From Anaerolineales bacterium HSG25 (lineage in GTDB: Bacteria; Chloroflexota; Anaerolineae; 4572-78; J111): DNA of 34,184 nucleotides. Below, in pieces: positions 17,101-22,734 of this stretch; position 1 is the first letter of the stretch, and each line of letters opens with the position of its first letter. The notes beneath the pieces were generated by a model that made no database searches, was not told where the DNA came from, and was given only the letters and a program-made list of their open reading frames with translations. The stretch is from assembly GCA_030377865.1 (NCBI GenBank), contig JAUCGA010000060.1:1-34184 (forward strand), in the 5' to 3' direction. The position numbers and the translations under genes were made by a program.

Positions 17101-18488
17101 TCGTAACTGCCGGTTAGACTGGGAGTAGTTGGGTCACTGACATCAATCACCTGTAAGCCATCTTCCCGAGTTGCCACATAGGTATGGTTTTCATATACAT
17201 AGACACCCCATGCGTACCCCGAAATATCATAACTACCAGTTAAGTTAAGATTGGTAGGGTCACTTAAATCAAGCACTTGCAATCTACTTGCCGCGGCCAC
17301 ATAAGCGTAATTGCCAGAAAGGTAAACATTTCGAGAAGGCCGCCCTGATATGTCATAAATACTAGCAAGAGTAGGGGTTGTCGGATTAGTCACATCAAAT
17401 ACCTGCAAAGCTCCATCGCTACTCCCTACATATGCATGGTTTCCAGAAATATGAACCCCCCAAGCATTTCCAGAAGTATCGTAACTCCCGACTAGATTAA
17501 GATTGGAGGGATTACTCACATTAAATATTTGTAAACCTCTACCTCTATCTGCCATATAAGCATAATTTCCAGATACATAGACGCCTTGAGTCCACCCCGG
17601 TGTATTATAACCGTCGGTTAGGCTAGGGTTGGTTGGATCACTCACGTCAAGCACTTGTAAGCCATAACTAGTACTCGCTATATAAGCATGATTTCCTAAT
17701 ACATAAACATCTTGAGCAAACCCTTGAGTATCATAACTACTAGCCAGACTGGGGTTGGTCGGGTTACTCACGTCAAGTATCTGTATGCCGTCATACCCAT
17801 CTGTTGCATAAACGTAATTTCCTGATACATAAATACCTCTGACATTTCCTGGTGTATCGTAACTGTTTGCTAGGATAAGGTTTGTTGGGTTGCTCACATC
17901 AATTATCTGTACTCCACTCTCCTCATCTGCCACATAAGCATAATTTCCAGATACATAGACATCATAAGCATATCCAGAGGTATCATAACTGTCGGTTAGA
18001 GTAGGATTAGTTGGATTACTAATATTGAATACCCGTAAGCCACTATACCCATCAGCCATATAAGCATGATTTCCAGATACATAGATACCCCAAGCCCGTC
18101 CAGAGGTATCATAATTGCCAATTGAGATAGGAGTATTTGGATCACTGATATCAAGCACGTGTAAACCACTGCTTCCAGCCGCTATATAGGCGTAGCCACT
18201 AGAAACATAAATACCAGACACAACACCCGGTAGAACCGATGATTGGCTAATGAATGTTGGGGTAGTTGGATCGCTAATATCGAAAATCATTAGACGAGGT
18301 CCTTCACCTATATAGGCATAGTTACCCTGTACAAAAACAGTGCTACTTCCTCCGCCAATATGGCCCACAAATTCCAGTGTATCACCTGATTGGGCTTGAA
18401 CAGTAGTTAAAGAAGTGAGAGATAACAGCATCATCCCCAATACAAAACAACAAGCAACAGCCGGCAAACGCATAAATTTTTCAGTCAT
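8199..18488 (-). CDS. Giant secreted multidomain protein with C25 (gingipain-like) peptidase
   Basis: A predicted secreted 3429-residue protein. After a signal peptide (to ~VQAQ) come 14 LVIVD blades to ~610 and plant-type leucine-rich repeats at ~621-878 (N-cap CNWYGVTC; L..N.L.G.IP..LG). Then 7 LVIVD blades run to ~1175, with a jelly-roll carbohydrate-binding-like domain to ~1335. PPC domains follow at ~1340-1730, then an SbsA/Big_5-like domain, 7 FG-GAP repeats at ~1825-2160 (DLDNDGDIDA), DUF11 and another PPC domain. The C25 peptidase spans ~2400-2810, with probable catalytic His2665 (FNGHATHHG) and Cys2700 (SMSCHAG). Ig-like and PKD domains (WDLGDG) and a prealbumin-like domain lead to the tail RIYVPMITKPE. 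The ATG at 18488 is preferred over one 36 nt upstream because AAGGAG lies 7 nt before it. The role is probably extracellular proteolysis or adhesion; the substrate is unknown. Confidence 0.9.
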   Translation of the reverse strand: MTEKFMRLPAVACCFVLGMMLLSLTSLTTVQAQSGDTLEFVGHIGGGSSTVFVQGNYAYIGEGPRLMIFDISDPTTPTFISQSSVLPGVVSGIYVSSGYAYIAAGSSGLHVLDISDPNTPISIGNYDTSGRAWGIYVSGNHAYMADGYSGLRVFNISNPTNPTLTDSYDTSGYAYDVYVSGNYAYVADEESGVQIIDVSNPTNLILANSYDTPGNVRGIYVSGNYVYATDGYDGIQILDVSNPTNPSLASSYDTQGFAQDVYVLGNHAYIASTSYGLQVLDVSDPTNPSLTDGYNTPGWTQGVYVSGNYAYMADRGRGLQIFNVSNPSNLNLVGSYDTSGNAWGVHISGNHAYVGSSDGALQVFDVTNPTTPTLASIYDISGRPSRNVYLSGNYAYVAAASRLQVLDLSDPTNLNLTGSYDISGYAWGVYVYENHTYVATREDGLQVIDVSDPTTPSLTGSYDTPGDAYDVYVSGNYAYVADAREGLHIIDISDPTTPSLTSSYDTLYAQGVYVSGNYAYIADSGGGLLVLDVSNPAIPTLAGSYNTPGSAYDVYVSGNYAYVADGDGGLQVIDVSNPTTPNLASSYDTSGSAHGVYVSGTHVYVGDGSGGLVILQHISSATICTTQTQIPQTECEALVELYDSTDGPNWTTKTNWLETTEPCNWYGVTCDVRQVTEIDLSYNQLDGIIPPKLGELTGLKRLFLNDNKLTGKIPSELSYLTNLTYLDLHANQLSDNMPSELGDLVNLEHLMLTSNDLTGTIPIELGKLTKLQRLLLNSNQLNGEIPSDLGNLSDLTTLYLSGNQLSGTIPSTLGNLSDLTALSLYDNQLSGSLPLTMTNLSNLSSFTFHNTDLCEPSDSAFQAWLGGITNVNSSGITCPINLTLVASYNPAGAWHGHGVYLLGSYAYLAARTSGLQIIDVSDPANPILVGSYNTPGNARDVSFSGNYAYIADWSSLQVIDVSDPTNPTLAGSYDTPEKAHRVHISGNYAYVADLDKGLQVIDVSDPTNPTLTGSYTTGSLGVYASGTYAYMASHASGLQIIDVSDPTGPTLVSTYHASGIAFYDVYVSGSYAYVADYANGLHVIDVSDPANPTLTGRYDTPGKANGIYVSGNYAYVADYTAGLQIVDVSDPTKPILSDSYNTQSATYDVHAVGKYIYLADGLNGLVILEDSSIRSIPANPCEDDQLCNGDFETGYQAWESHSDGRNQLVAGRNGSQYAYQSIQIHDDQSNANWKGTSQHFAVVGGQAYDYGFWWRGQNAVEEHAKVVWLDSNGQELRVEQPISGPNGTHDWVEASAVVTAPVEAVSATIVIWHGVQNNANVLNSTIWIDDVVFEPASSAPIVISDTGDQCKDAYEITTGIDYQSTISNETDTDLHKIDVFDPYSVIDVLLYHPTANYQVVIYEGCVDAAGWRQRAGWRQRAGWRQRAGWRQRAGWRQRAGWRQRAGEKNQFYQTGPVTGTYYLEIIGFEGAYSTTPYSFNIVLEEAQAYEPNDTKLEAHPITLGFDYQSYISHTLDSDFYMFTVDQPNVTLNVGLTHNGQNYKIYLYREGDNSKLAEGNSWLPDDELIAYPVFAKTGNYYVQIVKGEDGIPSETVPYNLRVDLIPDKHEPDGPGDIPITLTSTIPQTSYLSSPWDEDIYTIVALEKYSLISVTVTHAFADYNLELSDDCIDSNGQVSFSSRSRQVAQSRDAGEEAIAYNVGLDTGIYCLKVHGYNGDYSNSPYQITLKLLQDSAPNMTLIPSVNAQNTPSEIDISLTFDGPVNKTDSSLTVHSMQTGMLPHTEYKDNNTIILKPIRAFQPGEIILITANGPLSSTIVSQFQVGVTKGRGVFSHTQSLGQENSRDIALADLDADSDLDAVVANMGQPNEIWLNNGGTFTKEAQLPNSLDSEGIALGDLDNDGDIDALIANSNGPLEVWLNDGLANIANNIHTLNISANAVALSDLNGDGYMDAFIGIGNATSNQVLLNDGTGQFTNNGQQFGKQSTQAIALGDLDNDGDIDAFVVNYNKQADEIWLNDGTGMFSLGQTLDNLGSTAIVLGDLNNDSYLDALIVSEQSSQIWPNDGSGNFSATGQILDNSSGGQSIALGDVDGDDDLDIFGSNSTSNKIWLNHVGAFSDTGQVVGTSPSWGIALSDLDGDGDLDAFGSNDGPNQIWLNDNAPILTISIAGPKTALADELITYTLTITNSGNGPATNLIITDALPIGADYVSGGNNNDGIIEWSVSSLPTKTTLELQLIVIATDNLSNTDYGVTAYNGDDTISISRQDAMMTFVTPENDTYEPNNICHQAQEINPGTSYNSYLSSNKDVDLYKIYLTEPYLNLGITLNQLGQDYDIFIYTDCVNGNLIQRHSSETRQLGDEILSYNTGPNKGLYYYIKVVGYQGAYSQETPYTFTVTLAPTPPTDYQTLILVNKTRSISLYGQIEVDTLWNKLGQLNTHPRVEGLFVDVQEESTVAEAYQLWDAEPYSPAKANQVAQAIKRLIENKKTVNPNIKYVVIVGSDEIIPFYRLCIGPNGQCHRYWYGSEEGYNGVDKDTTVGAALLQDRTLSDDFYTAFTEYEYDGRNIILPDYPIGRLIETPRDMETVIDAFLSNDGRIVIRNATIVGADFMNDAAKQQCNLLTGNLTKDCGLINQKYPILPTWPYRWGQTVLKSKFVDTNYNLGIFNGHATHHGYYAQNRDELSAYTIATGTSLNESLMVSMSCHAGLNVIEPYHVDLPQAFLGRGANYIGNPGWGFGYSHASALSEKMVINLTDQLQQTDTIGEALVAAKQQYWGAKTDKFGPYAEKSMVQLTLYGLPMFEVSYPTVSTRGRRTSRSSGVKLTKTAVLNPANLDQASYLSANQVITDTTVPAETLMTRLNFGFPEMIPVSTLNGTYYILPNGETHADEGTPLQPVYQTELTNQAAPVKGVVMVGGRYKDIPNSNPVVEVANRTGELAETRSEPTFNNPNWYPINPHSLNLMDALEIRQENLVLTLGQFEAESSTERLYQGLDFEVFYSNSLDNEPPKVYKADIQYQNKLLTITTEVRDEAGIWRVLVTYTDGNGEWKSAELDPIGYNKWQTAISVTQSVEYFIQVVDNNGNVGLEGDDESYNVALISDNLQDVSGQCFEFDFLYIGETYDRSATTITFEVTNQCENDVTSFMIGGDGWRLISPTNHETYTGTIGDYQTSWVYNETGHWMKFEPLFETYRHGVSDQFTIIVENFDPDTPIMLMGEVGSEVENFATPIILPTDKLYALNDSPTIINQMTTLETMDTGFLTYTWDLGDGNIAIGPVVSHTYETMGSYTAVVTAENGITVMTATTLVSITTAPKLTIVKKISGTLYLEHLFGFAGDLGQFSLLPNTSKTFSDIESGKYTITEDPTSFPSSDDWALLSVLCEDKTGQIIPDIDHANFQATITVLPGQYLTCTFLNQMANLTSEDRHRIYVPMITKPE
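14154..14261. repeat. 18-bp minisatellite, six units, in frame in giant gene
   Basis: Six consecutive 18-bp units encode GWRQRA six times on the minus strand (residues ~1410-1445). They interrupt a PPC domain between its YEGC strand and the EKNQFYQTGPVTG strand. The unit length is a multiple of three, so copy-number change would not shift the frame. Units differ by only a few bases, suggesting recent expansion. The other five frames also lack stops here, creating artefactual reading frames. Confidence 0.95.
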
Positions 18489-18564
18489 AACAAATCTCCT
18501 TGTTTTTAGCTTCTCGTATCGCAAAAAATTTTTAGCATCTTTGTGGCTACGCGCTAGCGGGCTT

Positions 18565-18573
18565 AGTATACCA
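18565..18573 (-). promoter_or_regulatory. Candidate extended -10 for the giant secreted protein gene
   Basis: On the minus strand this reads TGGTATACT, a TGn-TATAAT-like extended -10, about 77 bp upstream of the ATG at 18488. No good -35 hexamer lies at the right distance, which is acceptable for extended -10 promoters. Confidence 0.35.
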
Positions 18574-18928
18574 CAACTATTTTGGTAATGTTTGAGACAA
18601 ACGCGAGAGAATTATGGTCTCAATATCACATGTCCCAATGAATTCTTGTTTGTTTTAGCCAATCAGTGACCTCAACAGTTGAAAATTAATAATCTTGAGC
18701 GAGCCGTGAGAAAACTATAATAAGGGTGAAACATTTCACCAACCCTATCTTAACACAGTTAAGTTTGAATTTCATTTGAATCTTAACAATTTTAAGGTTT
18801 CGACCTTGTTATTCCAATAAAATCGGGTAATTTCTTGTTGAAATATTTGCAATTTATATTGTCTTTAATAACAAGACGGTTTTTTTAGTTGAATTTGTGA
18901 TACAGGCTCAGTTTTATGGGGGAAATTA

Positions 18929-19166
18929 TGTAGTGGTCAAGATGGAAGGGCTGTTCAGTTCTAATCTATATGGGCATAATCGTGACGCTACAAGCGTCAC
19001 CTACGGTAATTTTGTCAGACATGAGGCCGTGGAGGTCACGCTTGTAGCGTGACAAGCATGGAGAACTGAACAACCCTAGTCAAGATGGTCAAGATGATGT
19101 TGGAATACAAAAGCATCTTGCTATTGCTCTCCTTTTTCCTTTTTCAACATCAAGCTGACCGCTACA
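18929..19166. mobile_element. MITE-like element with TGTAG(T/C)GGTCA ends, interrupted by a second element
   Basis: The left end TGTAGTGGTCAAGATG and the right end (reverse complement TGTAGCGGTCAGCTTGATG) form terminal inverted repeats. The same ends bound a second, intact copy at 32233-32335. There is no coding capacity. The interior is split by the element at 18946-19079. The right end touches the -35 box of the downstream promoter. Confidence 0.65.
18946..19079. mobile_element. Inner palindromic insertion, 134 bp, flanked by 9-bp direct repeats
   Basis: The ends AGGGCTGTTCAGTTCT and AGAACTGAACAACCCT are inverted repeats with one mismatch. Inside, GTGACGCTACAAGCGTCAC near 18983-19001 pairs imperfectly with the right half near 19035-19052, so most of the unit folds back on itself. 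The 9-bp sequence TCAAGATGG occurs on both sides (18937-18945 and 19080-19088), as expected for a target-site duplication. It is non-coding, so any transposase must act in trans. Confidence 0.65.
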
Positions 19167-19170
19167 CAAT

Positions 19171-19199
19171 TTGACAGAACCAATATCCAACCTTAGAAT
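19171..19199 (+). promoter_or_regulatory. Sigma70-type promoter for the coxB-like/ctaAB operon
   Basis: A perfect -35 TTGACA (19171-19176), a 17-bp spacer and the -10 TAGAAT (19194-19199). Predicted transcription starts near 19206, leaving a leader of about 28 nt before the ATG at 19235. The -35 lies 5 bp beyond the end of the MITE-like element. Confidence 0.7.
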
Positions 19200-19234
19200 A
19201 GCGTCAGCATGTGACAACTTCACGAGGAGAGAAG

Positions 19235-19450
19235 ATGATTATTTCAGTTATATTTTGGAGTGCCGCTCTGGCATCACTCGTTGCCATCGGTTTTATCTCG
19301 TATGCCTTGTTACGCTTACGACTTACATTGCCCATTGAGGCTCAACAGTCATTAGGACTGTCAAAAAATTTAGGATTGGAGGTGGTCTGGGTGGCATTTC
19401 CAGTAGTGTTATTATTAGCTCTACTGGTCGCGACCTATCAGGCTTTATAA
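19235..19450 (+). CDS. Small membrane peptide resembling the CoxB (cytochrome oxidase subunit II) helical hairpin
   Basis: A 71-residue protein with two predicted membrane helices (residues ~1-22 and ~46-69). The second segment, GLEVVWVAFPVVLLLALLVA, matches the 'LEI.WT..P..IL' helix of cytochrome c oxidase subunit II. The CuA-binding cupredoxin domain of a real subunit II is absent. The ATG at 19235 follows a GAGGAG site and gives MIISVIFW; an upstream in-frame ATG at 19211 lacks one. Its TAA overlaps the ctaAB ATG by one base (TAATG), so the two are translationally coupled. Together with heme A/O synthase this suggests a part in oxidase assembly, possibly a degenerate subunit II or a dedicated small partner. 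It could simply be an unrelated membrane peptide. Confidence 0.65.
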   Translation: MIISVIFWSAALASLVAIGFISYALLRLRLTLPIEAQQSLGLSKNLGLEVVWVAFPVVLLLALLVATYQAL

Positions 19451-21216
19451 TGATGACCGAACAGATATCCCTTAATCGTTTTAAGCAGTTTACCATGTTC
19501 AATGCTGGTTGGGCCGTTTTGGTCGGCTGGCTAACCCTGACCGTGTATGTCCTGCTCGATTGTGCCGACTGCCAAACCAGCTTTGTACGCTGGAGTGAGA
19601 TTGGTTACATGAGTAGCTTATTCATCGGGCTGATATTAGCCCTCATCATGATTGGCTGGAGTTGGCAACAACTGCGCCAGCACCGGCTGATAGTCGGTAC
19701 GACTGTCGCCATTGCGGGAACCGTGGGCGGGCAACTTCTGCTTCACATGGTCACATCAGCACCGAGCGCACTGGTCTCCATCGGCCAAACCAGCCTGCTC
19801 GTGACCTATTTAGGGTTGACCGTCTTGGTTGCCACCAGAGTATCTAGCCCTGTAGTGGGCGAATCAACGGCCATTGTAACTGCATCTGACCGATTTTACC
19901 TACGTTTTTTACTGCTGACCGCGGCTACCGTCTTAACCCTGATTTTGACAGGTGTAGCGCTCCGACTCGTCGGCCCAATTTTGGCCTGCTCGAGCTGGCC
20001 TCTATGTGATGGGCAGATGTTACCGTTTGGTTGGGACAGTGGCATGATTATTAGTTGGTTGCACCGTGTTTCGGCGGTAACTGTGGGAATCGGCATCGCC
20101 GGAATCGTCCTACAAACTCGGCATGACTACCAACATTTGTCCCACCAAATCCACGGAGCCATGTTCCTGACCGCGCTCTACCTCCTCCAAGTTCTGGTCG
20201 GAGCGTTTAATGTCTGGTTCGGTTGGCCCATCATCAACATTCTCCATTTGGGGCTGTCTCTACTCATGTGGAGCGGCATTGTGGCTCTGGTGGCTTCCTT
20301 TTACATGGCTCCCAAATCAACCGTTATGCCCTCGCCGACCATACCCATCCCCCGCAAAGAGAAACTAATCCTCTATTTTAAGCTGATTAAACCGTGGATT
20401 CTAATTCTGCTGTTGCTAACAACCATCACCGGCATGTTCATGGCCGCTCGTGGTCTGCCCTCGTTATGGCTGATGTGGTTCACCTTTTGGGGCGGAGTCT
20501 TCTCTTCTGGAGGAGCCAGCGTCCTCAATAGCTACATCGACAGTGATATTGATGGCAAAATGTCTCGTACCTCTCGTCGTGCGACGGCAACGGGTAAAAT
20601 TACTCCGCAAGAGACCTTTGTCTTCGGCATGACTCTGGGCACCCTGTCGATTATCATCTTTGCCGTGTTTGTTAATCCCTTAAGCACCCTGTTGAGTACG
20701 CTTGGTTTCGTTTACTATGTTTTCTTGTACACCATGTATCTCAAGCGGAGCACAATTCATAACATCGTGGTCGGTGGCGCGGCCGGAGCTATTCCGCCTC
20801 TAGTCGGTTGGGCCGCAGTGACCGGTGGCCTCAATCTGGAGGCGTTCTATTTGTTTGCCATCATTCTCTTTTGGACTCCGCCCCACACCTGGGCCTTAGC
20901 CCTGCTGGTCGAAAAAGATTACGCCCGTGTCAAAGTGCCCATGTTACCAGTCGTCGTCGGGGTCGAGGAAACGGTATACCAAACCTTCCTTTACACCGTT
21001 TTATTGGTCGCAATTACCCTCCTGCCCTTTACCATCGGCATGGTCGGTTGGCTCTATTTGACGGTGGCCGTTTTGTTAGGCGCGCAGTTCTTGCGCCTAG
21101 CATGGCAACTGTGGCGCAACTATGACAAAGCCATCAGCAAAAAACTGTACAAATATTCGCAACGCTACTTAGCCTATATCTTTCTGATTATGGCAATTGA
21201 TCGGATGATATTTTAG
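19450..21216 (+). CDS. ctaAB: Fused heme A synthase (CtaA) and protoheme IX farnesyltransferase (CtaB)
   Basis: A polytopic membrane protein of 588 residues that should convert heme B to heme O (CtaB) and then heme A (CtaA) for aa3-type oxidases. Residues ~1-290 are CtaA-like. The second half carries VGPILACSSWPLCDGQMLP, the heme-ligand motif WLHRVSA and the later HLGLSLLMW. Residues ~298-588 are UbiA-family CtaB: LIKPW, the prenyl-diphosphate/Mg motif LNSYIDSDIDGKMSRTSRR, and FWTPPHTWALAL. CtaA-CtaB fusions exist in some bacteria. Oddly, the first CtaA half lacks the usual Trp-Pro-Leu-Cys and His-Arg signatures. Start at the ATG overlapping the preceding stop; a second ATG follows directly. 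Membership in each family is secure; activity of the CtaA half is less so. Confidence 0.9.
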   Translation: MMTEQISLNRFKQFTMFNAGWAVLVGWLTLTVYVLLDCADCQTSFVRWSEIGYMSSLFIGLILALIMIGWSWQQLRQHRLIVGTTVAIAGTVGGQLLLHMVTSAPSALVSIGQTSLLVTYLGLTVLVATRVSSPVVGESTAIVTASDRFYLRFLLLTAATVLTLILTGVALRLVGPILACSSWPLCDGQMLPFGWDSGMIISWLHRVSAVTVGIGIAGIVLQTRHDYQHLSHQIHGAMFLTALYLLQVLVGAFNVWFGWPIINILHLGLSLLMWSGIVALVASFYMAPKSTVMPSPTIPIPRKEKLILYFKLIKPWILILLLLTTITGMFMAARGLPSLWLMWFTFWGGVFSSGGASVLNSYIDSDIDGKMSRTSRRATATGKITPQETFVFGMTLGTLSIIIFAVFVNPLSTLLSTLGFVYYVFLYTMYLKRSTIHNIVVGGAAGAIPPLVGWAAVTGGLNLEAFYLFAIILFWTPPHTWALALLVEKDYARVKVPMLPVVVGVEETVYQTFLYTVLLVAITLLPFTIGMVGWLYLTVAVLLGAQFLRLAWQLWRNYDKAISKKLYKYSQRYLAYIFLIMAIDRMIF

Positions 21217-21223
21217 TATAAAA

Positions 21224-21250
21224 CGTGAAATGTGAAGCGTGAAACGTGAG
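21224..21250. repeat. Short heptamer array (CGTGAAA type)
   Basis: About four 7-bp units (CGTGAAA, TGTGAAG, CGTGAAA, CGTGAG) directly after the ctaAB stop. Read on the other strand they are the CACG(N)3 heptamers found at 21326-21398 and 32434-32482, so this array is inverted relative to its neighbour. Confidence 0.7.
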
Positions 21251-21251
21251 A

Positions 21252-21284
21252 AGAATGGTTCAATCTTAAAGATTGAACCATTCT
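21252..21284. repeat. Palindrome, 15-bp arms, after ctaAB
   Basis: Arms 21252-21266 and 21270-21284 (AGAATGGTTCAATCT and its complement) with a 3-nt loop. It is the same hairpin family as 26403-26435 and 28209-28240. It lies 36 bp past ctaAB and could serve as its terminator. Confidence 0.8.
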
Positions 21285-21325
21285 GGATTGCACAATTTAT
21301 TTGGAACTCGTTCCTATGTGAGAAT

Positions 21326-21398
21326 CACGCATCACGCATCACGCATCACGAATCACGCATCACGCATCACGAATTACGAATTACACCTCACGTCTCAC
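21326..21398. repeat. Heptamer tandem array (CACGCAT type), ten units
   Basis: Ten 7-bp units with consensus CAC(G/A)(C/A)(A/C)T plus a partial unit (CACGCAT, CACGAAT, TACGAAT, CACGTCT). There are no unique spacers, so it is not a CRISPR. It abuts the coding sequence of the polyketide synthase and occupies the place where the start codon should be. Confidence 0.9.
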
Positions 21399-21438
21399 CG
21401 CCCTTGCCACCCAACTGCCCCCGCATCAGCATGAGCAG

Positions 21439-22452
21439 ATGGCTCTGCACGACTGTTGGCTCGCGCCATTTATCAATAGTCATCGTGCCAGAGCGATTTT
21501 TGCCGCGTCCGAAATTGAGACGCGTTACAGCGTTTTTGCTGACGCGACCTTTTTGACTGATGAACCTAGCGCCAAAAAACGGAACGACCTTTATTTAGCG
21601 TTGGCTCGTCCCCTCGCCGTACAACTAACCACTCGCCTGTTAAAGCAGGCCAATCTTGCTCCTACCGATATTGACCATATTATTCTTGTCTCTTGTACCG
21701 GTTTCGATACGCCCGGTCTGGAGATGGCTTTGGCCGCAGAGTTGGGCATGAAACCGACGTTGCGACGCAGTGCCCTCATCGGCATGGGCTGTCATGCCGG
21801 GCTAACCGCGTTTGACCGAGCCATGCTCGAACTGTCCGCTCGACCCGACAGTCGGGTGCTGGTGTTGGCCGTCGAACTGTGCATGATCCATTTTCAGCAT
21901 GGTGGCAAACTCGACAACATGATCGCCAGTGCCATTTTTGCCGACGGGCTAGGCGGAGCAATCATCGAACGCCGAGACCCAGCCTCGCTCTCTGAGGGAA
22001 AAAGCCCCCATGTCCGCTACCCCAAATTGTTAGAGACCATGAGCTATAACTTTTATCAAACACCCAACTTTATGGGGGTGCATCTGTCTGATACCGGATT
22101 TCAGATTAGCCTATCGACCAAGGTAGCCAAACTGTTACGCCGCGAAATTCGGGGTATCATCGACCTGTTCTTGGAGCAGATTCAGCTCTCCCAAACCGAT
22201 ATTCGTTTTTGGGGTATCCATCCGGGCGGAGCCAGAATCATTGATTATGTGGGTGAAGCATTAGGGCTGACTGAGTCTGAGTTGCAATACGCTCGCACGG
22301 TGTTACGACAATATGGCAATATGTCCTCCGCGACCATATTTTTTGTCCTCGACGAAATTGTCAATCACGGTCAACCCCATGTAGGCGATTATGGCCTGCT
22401 GATGACCTTCGGCCCCGGCCTCACGGTGGAGTGTTGTCTGGTGCAGTGGTGA
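21439..22452 (+). CDS. Type III polyketide synthase (chalcone/stilbene synthase family)
   Basis: Soluble condensing enzyme that would extend an acyl-CoA starter with malonyl-CoA. The catalytic triad is complete: Cys118 in GMGCHAG, His261 in GIHPGG, Asn294 in YGNMSS. Other family marks are SCTGFDTPG and the C-terminal GFGPG-like MTFGPGLTVE. From the ATG at 21439 it has 337 residues, shorter than the usual ~350. The same frame is open back to 21322 and encodes TALATQLPPHQHEQ immediately upstream, which looks like the normal family N-terminus (ALAT.(L/V)PPH). The true gene therefore starts before 21439, but no ATG, GTG or TTG is present in frame, only the heptamer array. The 5' end may be broken or use a rare start. 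No tailoring enzymes are adjacent, so the product cannot be predicted. Confidence 0.85.
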   Translation: MALHDCWLAPFINSHRARAIFAASEIETRYSVFADATFLTDEPSAKKRNDLYLALARPLAVQLTTRLLKQANLAPTDIDHIILVSCTGFDTPGLEMALAAELGMKPTLRRSALIGMGCHAGLTAFDRAMLELSARPDSRVLVLAVELCMIHFQHGGKLDNMIASAIFADGLGGAIIERRDPASLSEGKSPHVRYPKLLETMSYNFYQTPNFMGVHLSDTGFQISLSTKVAKLLRREIRGIIDLFLEQIQLSQTDIRFWGIHPGGARIIDYVGEALGLTESELQYARTVLRQYGNMSSATIFFVLDEIVNHGQPHVGDYGLLMTFGPGLTVECCLVQW

Positions 22453-22495
22453 TGATGAATGGATGAATGTACGAATATGCGAATGGGCGAATGAC
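22453..22495. repeat. Degenerate short tandem repeat (GAATG-rich)
   Basis: Seven- to eight-base imperfect units built on GAATG/CGAATG follow the polyketide synthase stop. It resembles the other short tandem arrays in the window but is more degenerate. Confidence 0.5.
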
Positions 22496-22643
22496 TCTGT
22501 TTTTAGGAAAGGACTCGTTTCATGATCATCATGGCTAGAGGTTAAGTAGGCGAGTGTGAATTTTGCGAGACTATTTCGTGTAAGTTCTGGATTTACGGAG
22601 TGATTCCGTGTTATTCCGTAAAAAATTTCAAATCGAGGCGCTC

Positions 22644-22708
22644 GGAGTGCAAAAACTTCTTGCTTTTGCATGCTTGTTTCTGGCAAAAGCAAGAAGCTTT
22701 TGCACTCC
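22644..22708. repeat. Long imperfect palindrome with GGAGTGCAA ends
   Basis: The outer arms GGAGTGCAAAA and TTTTGCACTCC are complementary, and inner CTTGCTTTTGC/GCAAAAGCAAG pairing gives a stem of about 28 bp with one bulge. It lies between convergent genes (polyketide synthase and the ABC ATPase) and could terminate both. The GGAGTGCAA ends recur inside the element at 32233-32335 and at 28275. Confidence 0.75.
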
Positions 22709-22734
22709 TTTATTCCCGAACAACTCTGATATAC

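Larger units (their letters stand above)
18489..19234. other. Divergent intergenic region with nested palindromic elements
   Basis: 746 bp between the divergently transcribed giant gene and the heme synthase operon. From 18489 to about 18928 it is AT-rich, with a candidate extended -10 for the giant gene and no visible gene. From 18929 to 19166 it holds two nested MITE-like elements, followed immediately by a strong promoter for the plus-strand operon. Confidence 0.75.

Noticed and set aside
21326..21398. Possible CRISPR-like array
   Set aside because: The units are 7 bp, directly adjacent and without unique spacers, and no cas gene is in the window.
22303..22692. 129-codon minus-strand frame over the polyketide synthase end
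   Set aside because: It overlaps the conserved C-terminus of the synthase and runs through the repeat and palindrome region without domain support.
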